A DNA stretch of 40,409 nt from Acidobacteriaceae bacterium (GCA_019244055.1 JAFATG010000310.1:1-40409); one strand, 5' to 3'. Shown: positions 15,894-25,380, counted from the first letter of the stretch. Notes: generated from the sequence alone by a model not told the origin. Numbers and translations: made by a program.

Positions 15894-17394
15894 GCCGCGG
15901 TGGCGCTGGGCCGAGTTCGCGCTCGTCTTTGGGTCGCTGTGCGGCCTGATTGTGGGGGCGGCTAGCTGGTTTTATACGCGCGGCTATATTCTGTACTACG
16001 GCGATGCGCAGGCGCACCTCAATATCAGCCGCAGCATTCTCGATTCGCGCACGCCCGGCTATGATCAGCTCGGAACGGTATGGCTGCCCGCACTGCACGT
16101 CCTTTGTCTGCCCCTTGTCGGAAACCCCCGGCTTTGGTCCAGCGGCCTCGCGGGAACCATTCCCGTCGCGATCTGTTTCGTAGCTGGAGGTGTTTTTTTT
16201 TACTACGCTGCTCGTGAGGCTTATCGGAGCGCGCTTGCCGCCGCCCCCATTGTCCTGGCCTGTTTCGCACTGAATCCAAATATTCTCTATCTGGCGAGCA
16301 TCCCGATGACGGAGATCGTCTTCTTTGCGGGGCTGGCTGCGCTGCTCTTCGCATTGCTTCGTTTTCAGCGGACGCAGAATGGAGGTCTGCTCGTGCTGGG
16401 CGTTCTTGCGTCCTGGTTCATGAGCCTGACGCGTTATGACGGGTGGTTCCTGATACCGTTTGCGGCACTCATGTTCGCCTGGTTTACGAAGCGCCGCAAG
16501 ATCGCCGTCTTCATCGCTTTCGGTGCGCTAGCCACGCTGGCCCCGCTATATTGGATGGCGCACAACTGGTGGGAGACCTCGAATCCGCTTGATTTCTATA
16601 ACGGGCCGTATTCGGCAGCCGCCATTCAGGGCAATCACACGTATCCCGGCTACCACGATTGGGGGCTGGCAATTGAGTACTACGCGGCAGCCGCGAAACT
16701 ATGCGCCGGTTCCGCGCTCATCGTCTTAGGAGCAGTCGGTTTCTTTTGCGCTGCGTATAGGAAGGCGCTTGCGTCTATGCTCTTCCTGCTGTTCACGCCC
16801 GTTTTCTACGTCTGGAGCGTTCATTCGTCCAAGCTTCCGGTTCGTCCCCCGACGCTTTGGCCGCACGACTACTACAACACGCGCTACGGCACAGCGCTCA
16901 TTCCGCTGGCGGCCTTTGCAGTGGGCGCGATTGTCTTAGTTCTGGGCCCACGAGCGCGGCGAATCGCGCCGCTACTGGTTTTGCTCGCGATAGCTCCCTG
17001 GCTGTTGCACCCCTCACGCGAGAACTGGATCTCCTGGAGGGAGTCACAAAAGAACTCGGTGGCCCGGCGCATGTGGACCGAACAGGCAGCCAGTTACTTT
17101 GCGGGCCATTATCAGCGCGGAACCGGCATTCTCGCGCCCTTTGGCGACGTGACGGGCATTTTCTGCCGCGCCCGCATTCCCATTGCAGAGCTTATTCACG
17201 AAGGCAATGGACCCATGTGGATGCTCGCCACGTCGCGCCCCGATCTGTATCACCCAGCCGCTTGGGCCGTTGCGCAGCAGAACGATTTCGTTTCGAGAGC
17301 CCTGAACAAAACACCCGTTTCCTATCTGACCGTTCAGACGATTCACGCCCATGAAGCCCCGGTCCTTCAAATCTATACACGCCAACACCGATGA
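15862..17394 (+). CDS. GT-C-type polytopic membrane glycosyltransferase (family 39-like)
   Basis: This is a protein of about 510 residues with ten or so hydrophobic segments. After the first membrane helix it has YYGDAQAHLNISRSIL, an acidic residue in the first large loop as in GT-C enzymes (ArnT/PMT families) that use polyprenyl-phosphate sugars. Then come TVWLPALHVL, LTRYDGWFLIPFA and a C-terminal non-membrane domain. The start is uncertain: TTG 15862 gives a 32-base overlap with the kinase gene, and GTG 15802 would add 20 residues and a 92-base overlap. The stop overlaps the start of the DapF-like gene (ATGA). The donor and acceptor are unknown. Confidence 0.7.
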   Translation: MKNSGDSRRFEPRWRWAEFALVFGSLCGLIVGAASWFYTRGYILYYGDAQAHLNISRSILDSRTPGYDQLGTVWLPALHVLCLPLVGNPRLWSSGLAGTIPVAICFVAGGVFFYYAAREAYRSALAAAPIVLACFALNPNILYLASIPMTEIVFFAGLAALLFALLRFQRTQNGGLLVLGVLASWFMSLTRYDGWFLIPFAALMFAWFTKRRKIAVFIAFGALATLAPLYWMAHNWWETSNPLDFYNGPYSAAAIQGNHTYPGYHDWGLAIEYYAAAAKLCAGSALIVLGAVGFFCAAYRKALASMLFLLFTPVFYVWSVHSSKLPVRPPTLWPHDYYNTRYGTALIPLAAFAVGAIVLVLGPRARRIAPLLVLLAIAPWLLHPSRENWISWRESQKNSVARRMWTEQAASYFAGHYQRGTGILAPFGDVTGIFCRARIPIAELIHEGNGPMWMLATSRPDLYHPAAWAVAQQNDFVSRALNKTPVSYLTVQTIHAHEAPVLQIYTRQHR

Positions 17395-18188
17395 TCGAGA
17401 TTCCCTTCACAAAGCTGCACGGGGCGGAGAACGATTTTCTCCTCACCTGGGCCGATCAAGTCGGTTCCGAAGATCTGCCCGGAATCGCGCGGAGGATCTG
17501 CGCGCGCACAACCGGCATCGGCGCCGATGGTTGGATGCTGGTCTGGGCGGCACAGGACGGTTTGCAAACACGCTTGTTCAACTCCGATGGCAGCGAGCCG
17601 GAGATCTCCGGAAATGGCACGCGCTGCGCCGCCGCGTTCGCGTTGTTAAAGGAGGTTGCCGCAGGCCCGCAGATCGTCATCCTGACCGGAGCCGGCAAGA
17701 AGCATCTGCGGCTCATCAGCCAGCACGGCAATGTTTTCGAATTCGAGATGGATATGGGCATCCCGCGCGCGGAGGAGGTCCGGGCCTGCCTTCCACTGGC
17801 CGGACAGGATTTCGACGCGACGATTCTCAACGTGGGCAATCCGCAATGCGCCATTTTTGTCGATAAGTTCCCAGAAGATTGGCGGAAGGCCGCTGCCGAA
17901 GCGGAGGGGCATCCGAGGTTTCCAAGCCGCTCCAACGTGTCCTTCGTCAGAGTTGTTGATCGCCACACCTTGGAAGTGGTCTTTTTTGAACGGGGAGCGG
18001 GCGAGACCAGGAGTTCGGGAACCGGTTCCACCGGAGCCGGGGCCGCTGGTATTCTCAGGGGTGTAGCCGACAGCCCGATCGAGATTCGCACCCCAGCGGG
18101 CCCCTTGCGCTTGCGCTGGGATAACAGCGTATATCTCTCGGGCCCGGCCGAATTGGTCGGAGAGGGGAGATTTTGGATTGAATACTGA
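17391..18188 (+). CDS. dapF: Diaminopimelate epimerase homologue with Ser in place of the second catalytic Cys
   Basis: This 265-residue protein has the two-domain DapF fold: KLHGAENDF (8-16; usually KMHGxGNDF), SGNGTRCAAAF with catalytic Cys79, VGNPQCAIFV (usually GNPHC), and GAGETRSSGTGS (202-213). In functional DapF the last motif reads GAGET-x-x-C-G-T-G, so Ser209 sits where the second Cys acid/base should be. DapF converts LL- to meso-diaminopimelate for peptidoglycan and lysine, and both Cys are normally essential. This protein may therefore be weakly active, one-base, or repurposed (PhzF-type isomerases share the fold without the Cys pair). Neighbours are envelope-sugar genes. No other lysine-pathway gene is nearby, apart from the inactive-looking Asd homologue. 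Confidence 0.75.
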   Translation: MIEIPFTKLHGAENDFLLTWADQVGSEDLPGIARRICARTTGIGADGWMLVWAAQDGLQTRLFNSDGSEPEISGNGTRCAAAFALLKEVAAGPQIVILTGAGKKHLRLISQHGNVFEFEMDMGIPRAEEVRACLPLAGQDFDATILNVGNPQCAIFVDKFPEDWRKAAAEAEGHPRFPSRSNVSFVRVVDRHTLEVVFFERGAGETRSSGTGSTGAGAAGILRGVADSPIEIRTPAGPLRLRWDNSVYLSGPAELVGEGRFWIEY

Positions 18189-19506
18189 GGTCGCCGAGCA
18201 GACGGCAACTGCCGCAAAACTGCAAGAGCGTATCACGAACAGGACGGCCCGCGTCGGCGTTCTGGGGCTCGGTTATGTCGGTTTGCCGCTTGCTGTTGAA
18301 TTTGCGAAAGCTGGTTTCGAAGTCACCGGAATCGACGTACAGCAGAGCAAGGTCGAGCAGGTCAATTCCGGCCATTCGTACATCAAAGACATAAAGAACA
18401 GCACGTTCCGGCCGCTGGTCGAAGGCGGCAAGCTGCGGGCAACCAGCGACTTCTCCGTGATCGGCGGCCTGGACACGATCGACATCTGCGTTCCCACGCC
18501 GCTCCGCAAGACCAAAGATCCGGATATGAGCTTTGTGATCTCGGCCAGCGATGCCATCGCCACGCATATTCATCCCGGCCTGCTGGTGATGCTCGAATCG
18601 ACGACATATCCAGGCACGACCGACGAGCTCGTGCTTCCCAAGCTGCAGGCGAGCGGCCTCAAGGTGGGAGAGGATTTCTTCCTCTGTTTTTCGCCGGAGC
18701 GCGTCGATCCCGGCAACGCCAAGTACCAGACCGCCAACATTCCTAAAGTAGTCGGCGGCATCACGCCTGTTTGCACGCAAATGGGCGCTCTTTTTTACAA
18801 GCAGGCGCTCGAGAAGGTCGTCCCGGTCAGTTCCACGCGCGTCGCGGAGATGGTCAAGCTGCTCGAGAATACATTTCGCATGATCAACATCGGCCTGGTG
18901 AACGAGCTGGCCATGATGTGCGACCGCATGAACATCGATGTGTGGGAAGTAATCGACGCCGCCGCGACCAAACCGTTCGGGTTCATGCCCTTTTATCCTG
19001 GTCCCGGCCTAGGCGGGCACTGCATTCCGATTGATCCTTTCTATCTCTCCTGGAAGAGCAAAGAGGCCGGAATCGAAGCGCGGTTCATTGAGCTTGCGGG
19101 ATACACGAACGGCCGCATGCCCGAGTTTGTCGTCGAAAAAATCCAGCATGCGCTGAACGACGTTTCAAAGCCCGTGCGCGGATCCCATATTCATATCGTG
19201 GGCGCCGCCTACAAGCGCGATATCGATGATGTTCGCGAATCGCCCGCGCTCGATATTATTCTGCTTTTGCAGCGGCTTGGAGCGAAAGTCACTTTTTCCG
19301 ATCCCTACGTCCCCAGGATCGACAGCAACGGATCACGGCTCGAAGCTCAGCCTCTGTTCCCGGCCGGCGAGCAAGCGGATTGCAGCGTGATCGTCACCGA
19401 TCACACGAACGTCGACTATGCCTCGATTGTGGAACGCTGCAAGCTCATTCTCGATACGCGGAACGCCCTGAAGGGGCACAAATCGGAAAAGATTGTCCGG
19501 CTGTAA
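18178..19506 (+). CDS. wbpA: UDP-N-acetylglucosamine-type nucleotide-sugar 6-dehydrogenase
   Basis: This 442-residue protein belongs to the UDP-glucose/GDP-mannose dehydrogenase family. It has a Rossmann N-terminus (VGVLGLGYVGLPLA), ESTTYPGTTDE, FSPERVDPG, the central ENTFRMINIGLVNELA helix, and the active-site GLGGHCIPIDPFYL with its catalytic Cys. It also has a C-terminal UDP-binding domain (AYKRDIDDVRESPALDI). The PTP(L)RKTKDPDMS loop and SPERVDPGN favour the WbpA/UDP-GlcNAc dehydrogenase branch over UDP-glucose dehydrogenase. The product would be a uronic acid for surface polysaccharide. TTG 18178 overlaps the DapF-homologue stop by 11 bases and has GAGAGGGGA ahead of it. The exact sugar is inferred. 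Confidence 0.85.
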   Translation: MNTEVAEQTATAAKLQERITNRTARVGVLGLGYVGLPLAVEFAKAGFEVTGIDVQQSKVEQVNSGHSYIKDIKNSTFRPLVEGGKLRATSDFSVIGGLDTIDICVPTPLRKTKDPDMSFVISASDAIATHIHPGLLVMLESTTYPGTTDELVLPKLQASGLKVGEDFFLCFSPERVDPGNAKYQTANIPKVVGGITPVCTQMGALFYKQALEKVVPVSSTRVAEMVKLLENTFRMINIGLVNELAMMCDRMNIDVWEVIDAAATKPFGFMPFYPGPGLGGHCIPIDPFYLSWKSKEAGIEARFIELAGYTNGRMPEFVVEKIQHALNDVSKPVRGSHIHIVGAAYKRDIDDVRESPALDIILLLQRLGAKVTFSDPYVPRIDSNGSRLEAQPLFPAGEQADCSVIVTDHTNVDYASIVERCKLILDTRNALKGHKSEKIVRL

Positions 19507-19735
19507 GCGCTCCAATTCAGTCTGTTCACATCGGACATTGATCGCCAGTTTTCCGGTGCGTGTAATTCGACAGCAATTCGGAATTAACCATATACGCCGA
19601 TTTGTAAACCCTTCCGGACTACTCGCGTTTTGACGACCGTCTCCAACCATCCTCGAAGTGATCCGAACAGAGAAAGCGGCTGCGCCACTCAGTTTTCCGA
19701 AAGCCGGACATACACGGCATCAAGCCGCAGCACAG

Positions 19736-20125
19736 TTATTCGGGGCCGAGGACAACCGGTCCAAAGGAATTGTCAATTAGCGCTTTCCATTCTCGATTTG
19801 GCTGCTTACGTAAGACGGTTGTTGCAACGAAGCGTCTTGCCTGGGGATCACTTCCCGGACGGAAATTGTCAAGTGTCCAGCGAGACAGAAACAGCGTGAT
19901 TCCGTCGGCCTCCAAGACGTAGGTTTTAATATAGCGTGCAGACAGTTTAGAGGCGAGTACTTGCTCAAAAAATGAGCGCAGTTCGCTTTTTCGTCGCGCG
20001 ATCTTTCCCGGCTCTGTTACAACAACCGCCCCATTCTCGTAGAAATTCAAGACCGTCTCGATGTCGCCCCCACTGAAAGCTCGATCAACCCTCTCAAGTG
20101 CCTGCTTCGGAGCACTTGGGATCAC
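19736..20125 (-). CDS. SnoaL/DUF4440-like small protein
   Basis: This 129-residue protein has the NTF2-like pattern: a first helix (QALERVDRAFSGGDIETVLNFY), a strand with VVVTEPG, a helix KSELRSFFEQVLA, then long strands ARYIKTYVLEADGITLFLSRWTL and the C-terminal WKALIDNSFGP. DUF4440/SnoaL proteins are cone-shaped dimers that serve as small-molecule enzymes or binding proteins. It starts at GTG 20125 and has no signal peptide. It is isolated, with the dehydrogenase converging on its 3' end across 229 bases in which I see no further gene. Its role is unknown. Confidence 0.7.
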   Translation of the reverse strand: MIPSAPKQALERVDRAFSGGDIETVLNFYENGAVVVTEPGKIARRKSELRSFFEQVLASKLSARYIKTYVLEADGITLFLSRWTLDNFRPGSDPQARRFVATTVLRKQPNREWKALIDNSFGPVVLGPE

Positions 20126-20220
20126 TGCGAATTACCTCAAGTAAGTATCTTCATCGCTGGTCGGAAACCGCGTTATCTCCCAGTGGAGGAGCCGGAGTCG
20201 CCACACTGATTAAGCACTGA

Positions 20221-22671
20221 TTATTCGTGGCGCAGCGCTTCAACGGGATTCAAGTCCGCCGCGCGGCGCGCCGGGATGAGGCAGGCAAGTGAGGCGACGG
20301 CGAGAATTGCAAAGGTGGTTCCAACGTAAATGAAGGGATCGAGAGCCCGGATCTGAAAGAGTAGTGATTGGAAGGTTTTCCCGAAAGCCGCAGAGAGGCA
20401 AAGTCCAGCGCTGATGCCGATTACGACGGGCATCATCCCTCGAAGCAGAGTGGATTGAAGGATCTGCACGGGAACTGCCCCAAGCGCCATGCGGATTCCG
20501 ATTTCCGAAGTCCGCCGGCTCGTGGCGAATGCGAGAACGCCATAGATACCCATTGTCGCGAGAAGGAGCGCAGCGCCCGTGAAGCTCGCAAGCAGCGTCA
20601 ACTCGAAACGCTGGGGCGCAAGCGAACGAGAGACGATCTCCTGCATCGTATGGACCGAGGGGATAGCCGCCTCAGGTTCAAGCCCGTTGATCATGTGGCG
20701 AATGGTGGAAACCAGATTCTCGGGACCTGACTCGCTGCGAACAACCAATAACATATCGCGCGCGAAGCGGTTCAAATTCGGGAAGTAGACCATCGTCGAT
20801 GGTTCTTGAATCAGTGAACCGGCGTGGACAGCACCGACGACTCCGACAACCGTCTGAAGCCGCGAGTTTCCAAATGGCTTCAGCGGGCGTCCAATTGCGC
20901 TTTGAGCGGGCCACAGACGTTGGGCTAGATTTTCGCTGATGATCACCTCGCGCGTGTCACCAACGCGTTCTGTAAAAGTTCGCCCAGCTTTGAACGGAAT
21001 GCCCGCAGCTTGAAAGTATCCGGCGCTCGCATAGCGATAGTTCGCCATGGGCCACTGCGTAACCGGAGGGATAGGGCGATCACCGGCGGTGACCGGATTA
21101 TCTGGGTTCTCAGAGTTGTTCTCACCAGGCGTGATGGGAACCTGGGAAACCAGGCCGGTTGCCCTCACTCCGGGCAACACGCTGGCCTGGTCCAGCAGCC
21201 GCTTATAAAACGAAGAGATGCTCATATCATCGTGGTATTTTTCGGGCGGCAGATTGACGCCAACGGTGAGCAGATTCTCTACATCCAGCCCCGGGTTCAC
21301 ACCGAGGAGGGCGGCGAAGCTGCGAAGGAAAAGACCGAAGGCGAGCAGCAAAACTGTGCTGAGAGTCACTTCCGCCGCAACCAGGAATTTACCGATCCGA
21401 TGACCTTTACGGCCTTCGCTGGCTGTCCGTCCGGACGATTGTAGGGCTTCTTGCGGATTGATGCGGCTAGCGCGCCACGCCGGCCACATCCCAAACAGCA
21501 GCGCGGTTGCAACGGCAGCTCCGAATGCGAAAAGTAGAGCGAAGGGGTCAACAGCGAGTTCATTGATGCGCGGCAGATCGACGGGCGCTGCCACTCGTGC
21601 GACCCGCAGCAGCCAAAACGTCAGCAAAGATCCAAGACTGGCACCGCTAACGGAAAGCAGTATGCTCTCGGTGACCGCGTCGCGCAAGAGACTTCCAGGC
21701 CGAGCGCCTAGTGCTAGGCGGACGGCCCAATCGCGGCGCTGCGCGGTGGCCCGTACCATCATCAGGTTCATCACGTTGATGCATACAATGAGCAGCACGG
21801 CCGAAACTGCTCCCATAAGAACGAGCAGTGGCAGCCGGATTTCGCGGGCCATGGCAGCTTGCAGTGGGCGAACTACAGGGTCGATCTCCACGGGCTCGGG
21901 ATAGCGTTTTGCGATTACCTTTTCAAGCGCGGCGAGATCGGCGGCGACTTGCGGCGCGCTAACCCCTGATTTCAAGCGGCCAATCGCCACAAAATCGAAG
22001 TCGCCGAGAGGACTGCCCAATTGATCTTTGGTGAAAACAAGCGGCGTCCAGTATTCGGTGTGGTTGGGCAGGACTACAACTTCCGAGAGTTGGCGCCCGG
22101 TGGGGAACGGGAGGCTGGGTGGCATGACGCCAATCACCTGGAATGGCTCACCGTCCAGCAGAATCCTGCGCCCGAGCGCATCACGGCGGCCGGAGAGATG
22201 ATTCTGCCAGAAGTCGTAACTGACGATAACGACTTGGTTCTGGCCAGGCTTGTCCTCGCCTTCGGCAAAGCTTCTACCAAGCATGGGCTGAACACCCAGC
22301 ATTCGGATGAAATTGGCCGTAACACGAGTTCCGCTAATCTCCTTAGCGGAGCCGAGGCCGGTCAGGATATGGGAATCCGGCACAACCAGGCCGACGTCTT
22401 CGAGCGTGCGCGATTGATCGCGCCAAAGCAGGTAATGTTGTGCATTGACAGGGATCGTCGAAAGATCTTTTGCGAACTGAGGTACCCGGAATAGAAGAGT
22501 GGCAAGACGGTCCGGCTCGCGGTAAGCAAGAGGTTTGAGGAGCACCGTCCGGGTGATTGAAAACATGGCCGTTGTTGCGCCGATTCCGAGCGCCAGAATG
22601 ACGATGGTTAGTAGTGTAAACCCGGGAGAGTGGCGAAGGCTGCGAAACGCATTGCGTACGCTGAGTGGCAT
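20221..22671 (-). CDS. MacB/FtsX-type ABC transporter permease of the acidobacterial duplicated (ADOP) type
   Basis: This 816-residue protein starts MPLSVRNAFRSLRHSPGFTLLTIVILALGIG, the usual N-terminus of this family. It has a MacB periplasmic core domain, an FtsX permease domain (WAVRLALGARPGSLL), then a second core and a second FtsX domain (EIGIRMALGAVPVQIL) ending ADLNPVEALRHE. Such fused permeases are very numerous in Solibacter-like genomes, often without their own ATPase and usually next to a PadR regulator. Here neither is present. An upstream in-frame extension to 22773 is rejected because the conserved N-terminus begins at 22671. Substrate is unknown; efflux of lipids or toxic peptides is a guess from MacB. 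Confidence 0.9.
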   Translation of the reverse strand: MPLSVRNAFRSLRHSPGFTLLTIVILALGIGATTAMFSITRTVLLKPLAYREPDRLATLLFRVPQFAKDLSTIPVNAQHYLLWRDQSRTLEDVGLVVPDSHILTGLGSAKEISGTRVTANFIRMLGVQPMLGRSFAEGEDKPGQNQVVIVSYDFWQNHLSGRRDALGRRILLDGEPFQVIGVMPPSLPFPTGRQLSEVVVLPNHTEYWTPLVFTKDQLGSPLGDFDFVAIGRLKSGVSAPQVAADLAALEKVIAKRYPEPVEIDPVVRPLQAAMAREIRLPLLVLMGAVSAVLLIVCINVMNLMMVRATAQRRDWAVRLALGARPGSLLRDAVTESILLSVSGASLGSLLTFWLLRVARVAAPVDLPRINELAVDPFALLFAFGAAVATALLFGMWPAWRASRINPQEALQSSGRTASEGRKGHRIGKFLVAAEVTLSTVLLLAFGLFLRSFAALLGVNPGLDVENLLTVGVNLPPEKYHDDMSISSFYKRLLDQASVLPGVRATGLVSQVPITPGENNSENPDNPVTAGDRPIPPVTQWPMANYRYASAGYFQAAGIPFKAGRTFTERVGDTREVIISENLAQRLWPAQSAIGRPLKPFGNSRLQTVVGVVGAVHAGSLIQEPSTMVYFPNLNRFARDMLLVVRSESGPENLVSTIRHMINGLEPEAAIPSVHTMQEIVSRSLAPQRFELTLLASFTGAALLLATMGIYGVLAFATSRRTSEIGIRMALGAVPVQILQSTLLRGMMPVVIGISAGLCLSAAFGKTFQSLLFQIRALDPFIYVGTTFAILAVASLACLIPARRAADLNPVEALRHE

Positions 22672-23016
22672 TTCTAGGAATACGAGAGCAAGCTTATCCA
22701 GGTTCCGCGTTATGGTGCTCCATGCCCGCCGGATTGTACCGCGGCAAAACGAGCCACCAGATGTTGGCACCAAAAAAATAGCCGAGCTCGAAGAGGGCGG
22801 CGATGGTTTCCGGTCAGAAAACCGGCATGTCGGAAAGTGAAACTCGTGGCCGCTTCTCAGCTTATTTCCAGATTGCTTCTGAAGAGGCTAAACGGAAACT
22901 GAACGGGCGGTGGTCCGGATAGATCCGCCCTGACGGCCTAGCGTTTACCGTCGGAGTGGCCTTGAGTGGACGGCGACTTGGACAACAAGGGCGTCGGCTC
23001 CGGGGAAAACCTACCC
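22672..23016. other. Intergenic stretch without a recognised gene
   Basis: These 345 bases separate two minus-strand genes. They include a GGGCGG/CCGCCC hairpin at 22905-22930 and an upstream open extension of the permease frame that lacks family similarity. No start with a ribosome-binding site that would support a further gene was seen. The promoter of the permease presumably lies here. Confidence 0.6.
22905..22930 (-). terminator. Hairpin downstream of the CehA-like gene, no clear U-tract
   Basis: GGGCGG at 22905-22910 pairs with CCGCCC at 22925-22930, with a small inner GGAT/ATCC pairing. It lies 87 bases beyond the CehA-like stop in the direction of transcription. The run after it (GTTCAGTTTCCGTTT) is only mildly T-rich, so intrinsic termination is uncertain. 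Confidence 0.3.
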
Positions 23017-25380
23017 CTATTGTTCCGACTCCTCGACCAGCTTCGTGTAAACGTCGCGGGCATGATCGTACGCCGCTTGGGCCTCGGGGAGTTCAGCTTT
23101 CGAAATCTTGGGTGCCTTCTGGGTCCAGCACTGGTTTACGGCAGCAAGACACCATTGAGCACTCTGCCGCGAAGCACGAATGGGCTTACCGTTCACCAGA
23201 ATGAACATTGGATTGGTGTGCGAGGAACCCAGGATACGTACTGCGAGCCAACTGCTCTGCTTCACGGGAACATCAAAAGCTATGTCCTGGACGCTTCCGT
23301 CCGCCACGACATTCTTGCGGGCGACCGGCTTTCCGTTCATGACCAGCTCTATCGGCACCTGACGCGTGTTTCCGACGCGCGCTCGCTCGATTTGCCAGTA
23401 CGGCTCTTCGTCCAAGGGGCGATCGTGAATGTCCATCACCGAAGCCCGGTCGGCGGAGTGACTGTTGCCTGGGTTGTTAAGAGGAGTCATCCAGTTAGGC
23501 TCTTCATCAGCGGCTCCAGCCGGGTAGAGGTAGGCGGAGGCTTTCACTCGCGCATGCACGGTACCGCCGCTCGTCATCTTTAGCTCGCTCGCATTCGTTC
23601 CAAGCCCCACGTTGTTCACGCTGAAATCCATCAAGTGACTTCTGCCGTCGGAAACATAGCTTCGGCCCGCCCGAAGAGCGTCCAGCCAGGCGCTATAAGT
23701 GAGTGGGCCATCGATCTTAGCGTAAACACGCCCTTCGCCGACGCGCGCATCGGTGATGCAAGGGAAATCGGTCTCCCCCGAAATGCGGGTGCGGAATCCG
23801 ACGTTCAGCGTGTGATACCAGATGTTGAGCTCCCAAACGTAAGGAGTGTCTACCGCGGAAATGAAGTCAACCGTATCGGGATACGTCACATCGACGATGT
23901 ATTCGTTTGCGCCAATGCCATCGAAACCTGGCATCTCGTAATTCGGAAGCTCGCGCGATTTCACTTCCAGGCCCCAGCCGGAATGCGCAAAGCCCACCAG
24001 CGCGCCCTGCGATTTTCCCCACCGCAAGATAGGCAGGTCCCAAGTGGGCCATTGCTCGATCCGTACGCAGTGCGGATAATCCTGCTCTTTGAGGCCGAGC
24101 AAGACTAAGTGCCCGGCGTGACTCGAGGGAAAGCCGGAGACTTCAAGATCATAGTGCATCAACCGATCGGGCGTCGAGAGCGGATTGTCTTTGCCGCTGA
24201 AAAACTGCTTTTGGTAGTAGTAGCAGGGTCCCCACGTCAGCACGGCGCCGACGTTTAACTTCTCGCCGCGAATCTGGCGCACCATATCCTCGGGCCTCAC
24301 ACCTTCGGTGGGGTTCTGGTAATGCGAGCAGCCGGCCGCGTGTACGTGGTGATCGCCAGAATACCAGCCATACTTCGCCGGGTCGATCCACCGATGCATC
24401 GCAAAAGACACTTCGTTCGGCCCTGCCGCTCTTACTTTGACCTGTTTTTTCTGTCCGAGATATTCAGGTCCCATGGAGCAGGAAACCGTATACGTGCCCT
24501 CGGGCAAGAGAACTGTTTCGCCGTTGGCCCGATAGACCTGCGGCTGAAAAAAGAAGTCCGGTGCCAGACGTTTCGATGGATTCGGATAAAGGCGGCCTAA
24601 GTTGTCACGAATAGTAAACGCGGCGACCGACGGCGCGCCGGTGTCGTCTCGAACCTGCAGCCGCAACGGGTGGGCGGGCAGCGCACTAAACAAAACCACC
24701 ATCTCGTTCCGAAAGCCAACATCTTGCGTTCCCTGTCCGACGTTGAAACCAATCTTTGCGGAACGCTGCCCGTGATCGCGGCTGTATATTTCAACGATTC
24801 GGTATTCGAGCGGCAGACCGGAAAGCCGTTCGGACATCGGGTCTCTGTCGTACAGATCGAGGCCCATCCATCTGTCCCTCAGGTCCGCGGTCGAGATTTT
24901 CTCTGGTGGTTCCGAGCTTCCATCCGATGGAACATAGACCGGAAGGGCATTCGGGCTCTCTGCGGCCAAACGCGCCGTCACTCCAGCCTTGTTGATGACT
25001 TTAACTAAGAAAACGCGTGTCCCGGCTTGGACGAGCTCGAGTTTAGCTTCGCCCGGCCTCACTCTTACGCGGCTCTCCGGATTGATCTCCACGATCGCGA
25101 GCGTGTATTTATCGAGTATCTGTTCGATATCCGAAATTGCGGCGTCCTCGTCACTCTTTGCTGTGGCTTGGTTGACCGCGTCCTGATCTTTCGGCGACAG
25201 CGGCTCACCAAGATACGCCAGAGCGCTCTCCACTTGCCGTACCTGCTCCGCAAACGGCTGGAGCGGCACTCGCGTCTGCGCCAGAGCCAGCACGGTAGTG
25301 AGCGCGTCAAGTGCAATCCAAATCAAACAGGATCTAGTTCCGAAAAACCATTTCAGCGAGAGGAAGTTTCTGGCTTCCAT
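23017..25380 (-). CDS. Secreted CehA/McbA-family metallohydrolase
   Basis: This 787-residue protein has a membrane or signal segment (CLIWIALDALTTVLALAQ, 18-35), a long beta-rich N-terminal region and a PHP-like metallohydrolase domain. That domain begins YGWYSGDHHVHAAG, with His344 and His346/347 as the H-x-H metal ligands, followed by MLTWGPCYYYQ-type and GFAHSGWG segments. This matches the CehA/McbA group, named for carbaryl hydrolase but widely distributed with unknown natural substrates. AGGAG about 11 bases before ATG 25380 supports the start. It is divergent from a secreted DUF1080 gene across 90 bases that must hold both promoters. The shared location suggests degradation of plant or microbial polymers, by inference. 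Confidence 0.8.
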   Translation of the reverse strand: MEARNFLSLKWFFGTRSCLIWIALDALTTVLALAQTRVPLQPFAEQVRQVESALAYLGEPLSPKDQDAVNQATAKSDEDAAISDIEQILDKYTLAIVEINPESRVRVRPGEAKLELVQAGTRVFLVKVINKAGVTARLAAESPNALPVYVPSDGSSEPPEKISTADLRDRWMGLDLYDRDPMSERLSGLPLEYRIVEIYSRDHGQRSAKIGFNVGQGTQDVGFRNEMVVLFSALPAHPLRLQVRDDTGAPSVAAFTIRDNLGRLYPNPSKRLAPDFFFQPQVYRANGETVLLPEGTYTVSCSMGPEYLGQKKQVKVRAAGPNEVSFAMHRWIDPAKYGWYSGDHHVHAAGCSHYQNPTEGVRPEDMVRQIRGEKLNVGAVLTWGPCYYYQKQFFSGKDNPLSTPDRLMHYDLEVSGFPSSHAGHLVLLGLKEQDYPHCVRIEQWPTWDLPILRWGKSQGALVGFAHSGWGLEVKSRELPNYEMPGFDGIGANEYIVDVTYPDTVDFISAVDTPYVWELNIWYHTLNVGFRTRISGETDFPCITDARVGEGRVYAKIDGPLTYSAWLDALRAGRSYVSDGRSHLMDFSVNNVGLGTNASELKMTSGGTVHARVKASAYLYPAGAADEEPNWMTPLNNPGNSHSADRASVMDIHDRPLDEEPYWQIERARVGNTRQVPIELVMNGKPVARKNVVADGSVQDIAFDVPVKQSSWLAVRILGSSHTNPMFILVNGKPIRASRQSAQWCLAAVNQCWTQKAPKISKAELPEAQAAYDHARDVYTKLVEESEQ

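Noticed and set aside
17456-18217. Long minus-strand open frame opposite the DapF homologue
   Set aside because: Arg/Ser/Pro-rich shadow of a GC-rich gene, with no family features. The plus-strand frame has clear motifs and operon overlaps.
18055-18780. 241-residue minus-strand frame opposite the nucleotide-sugar dehydrogenase
   Set aside because: No recognisable domain. It lies fully antisense to a well-supported gene.
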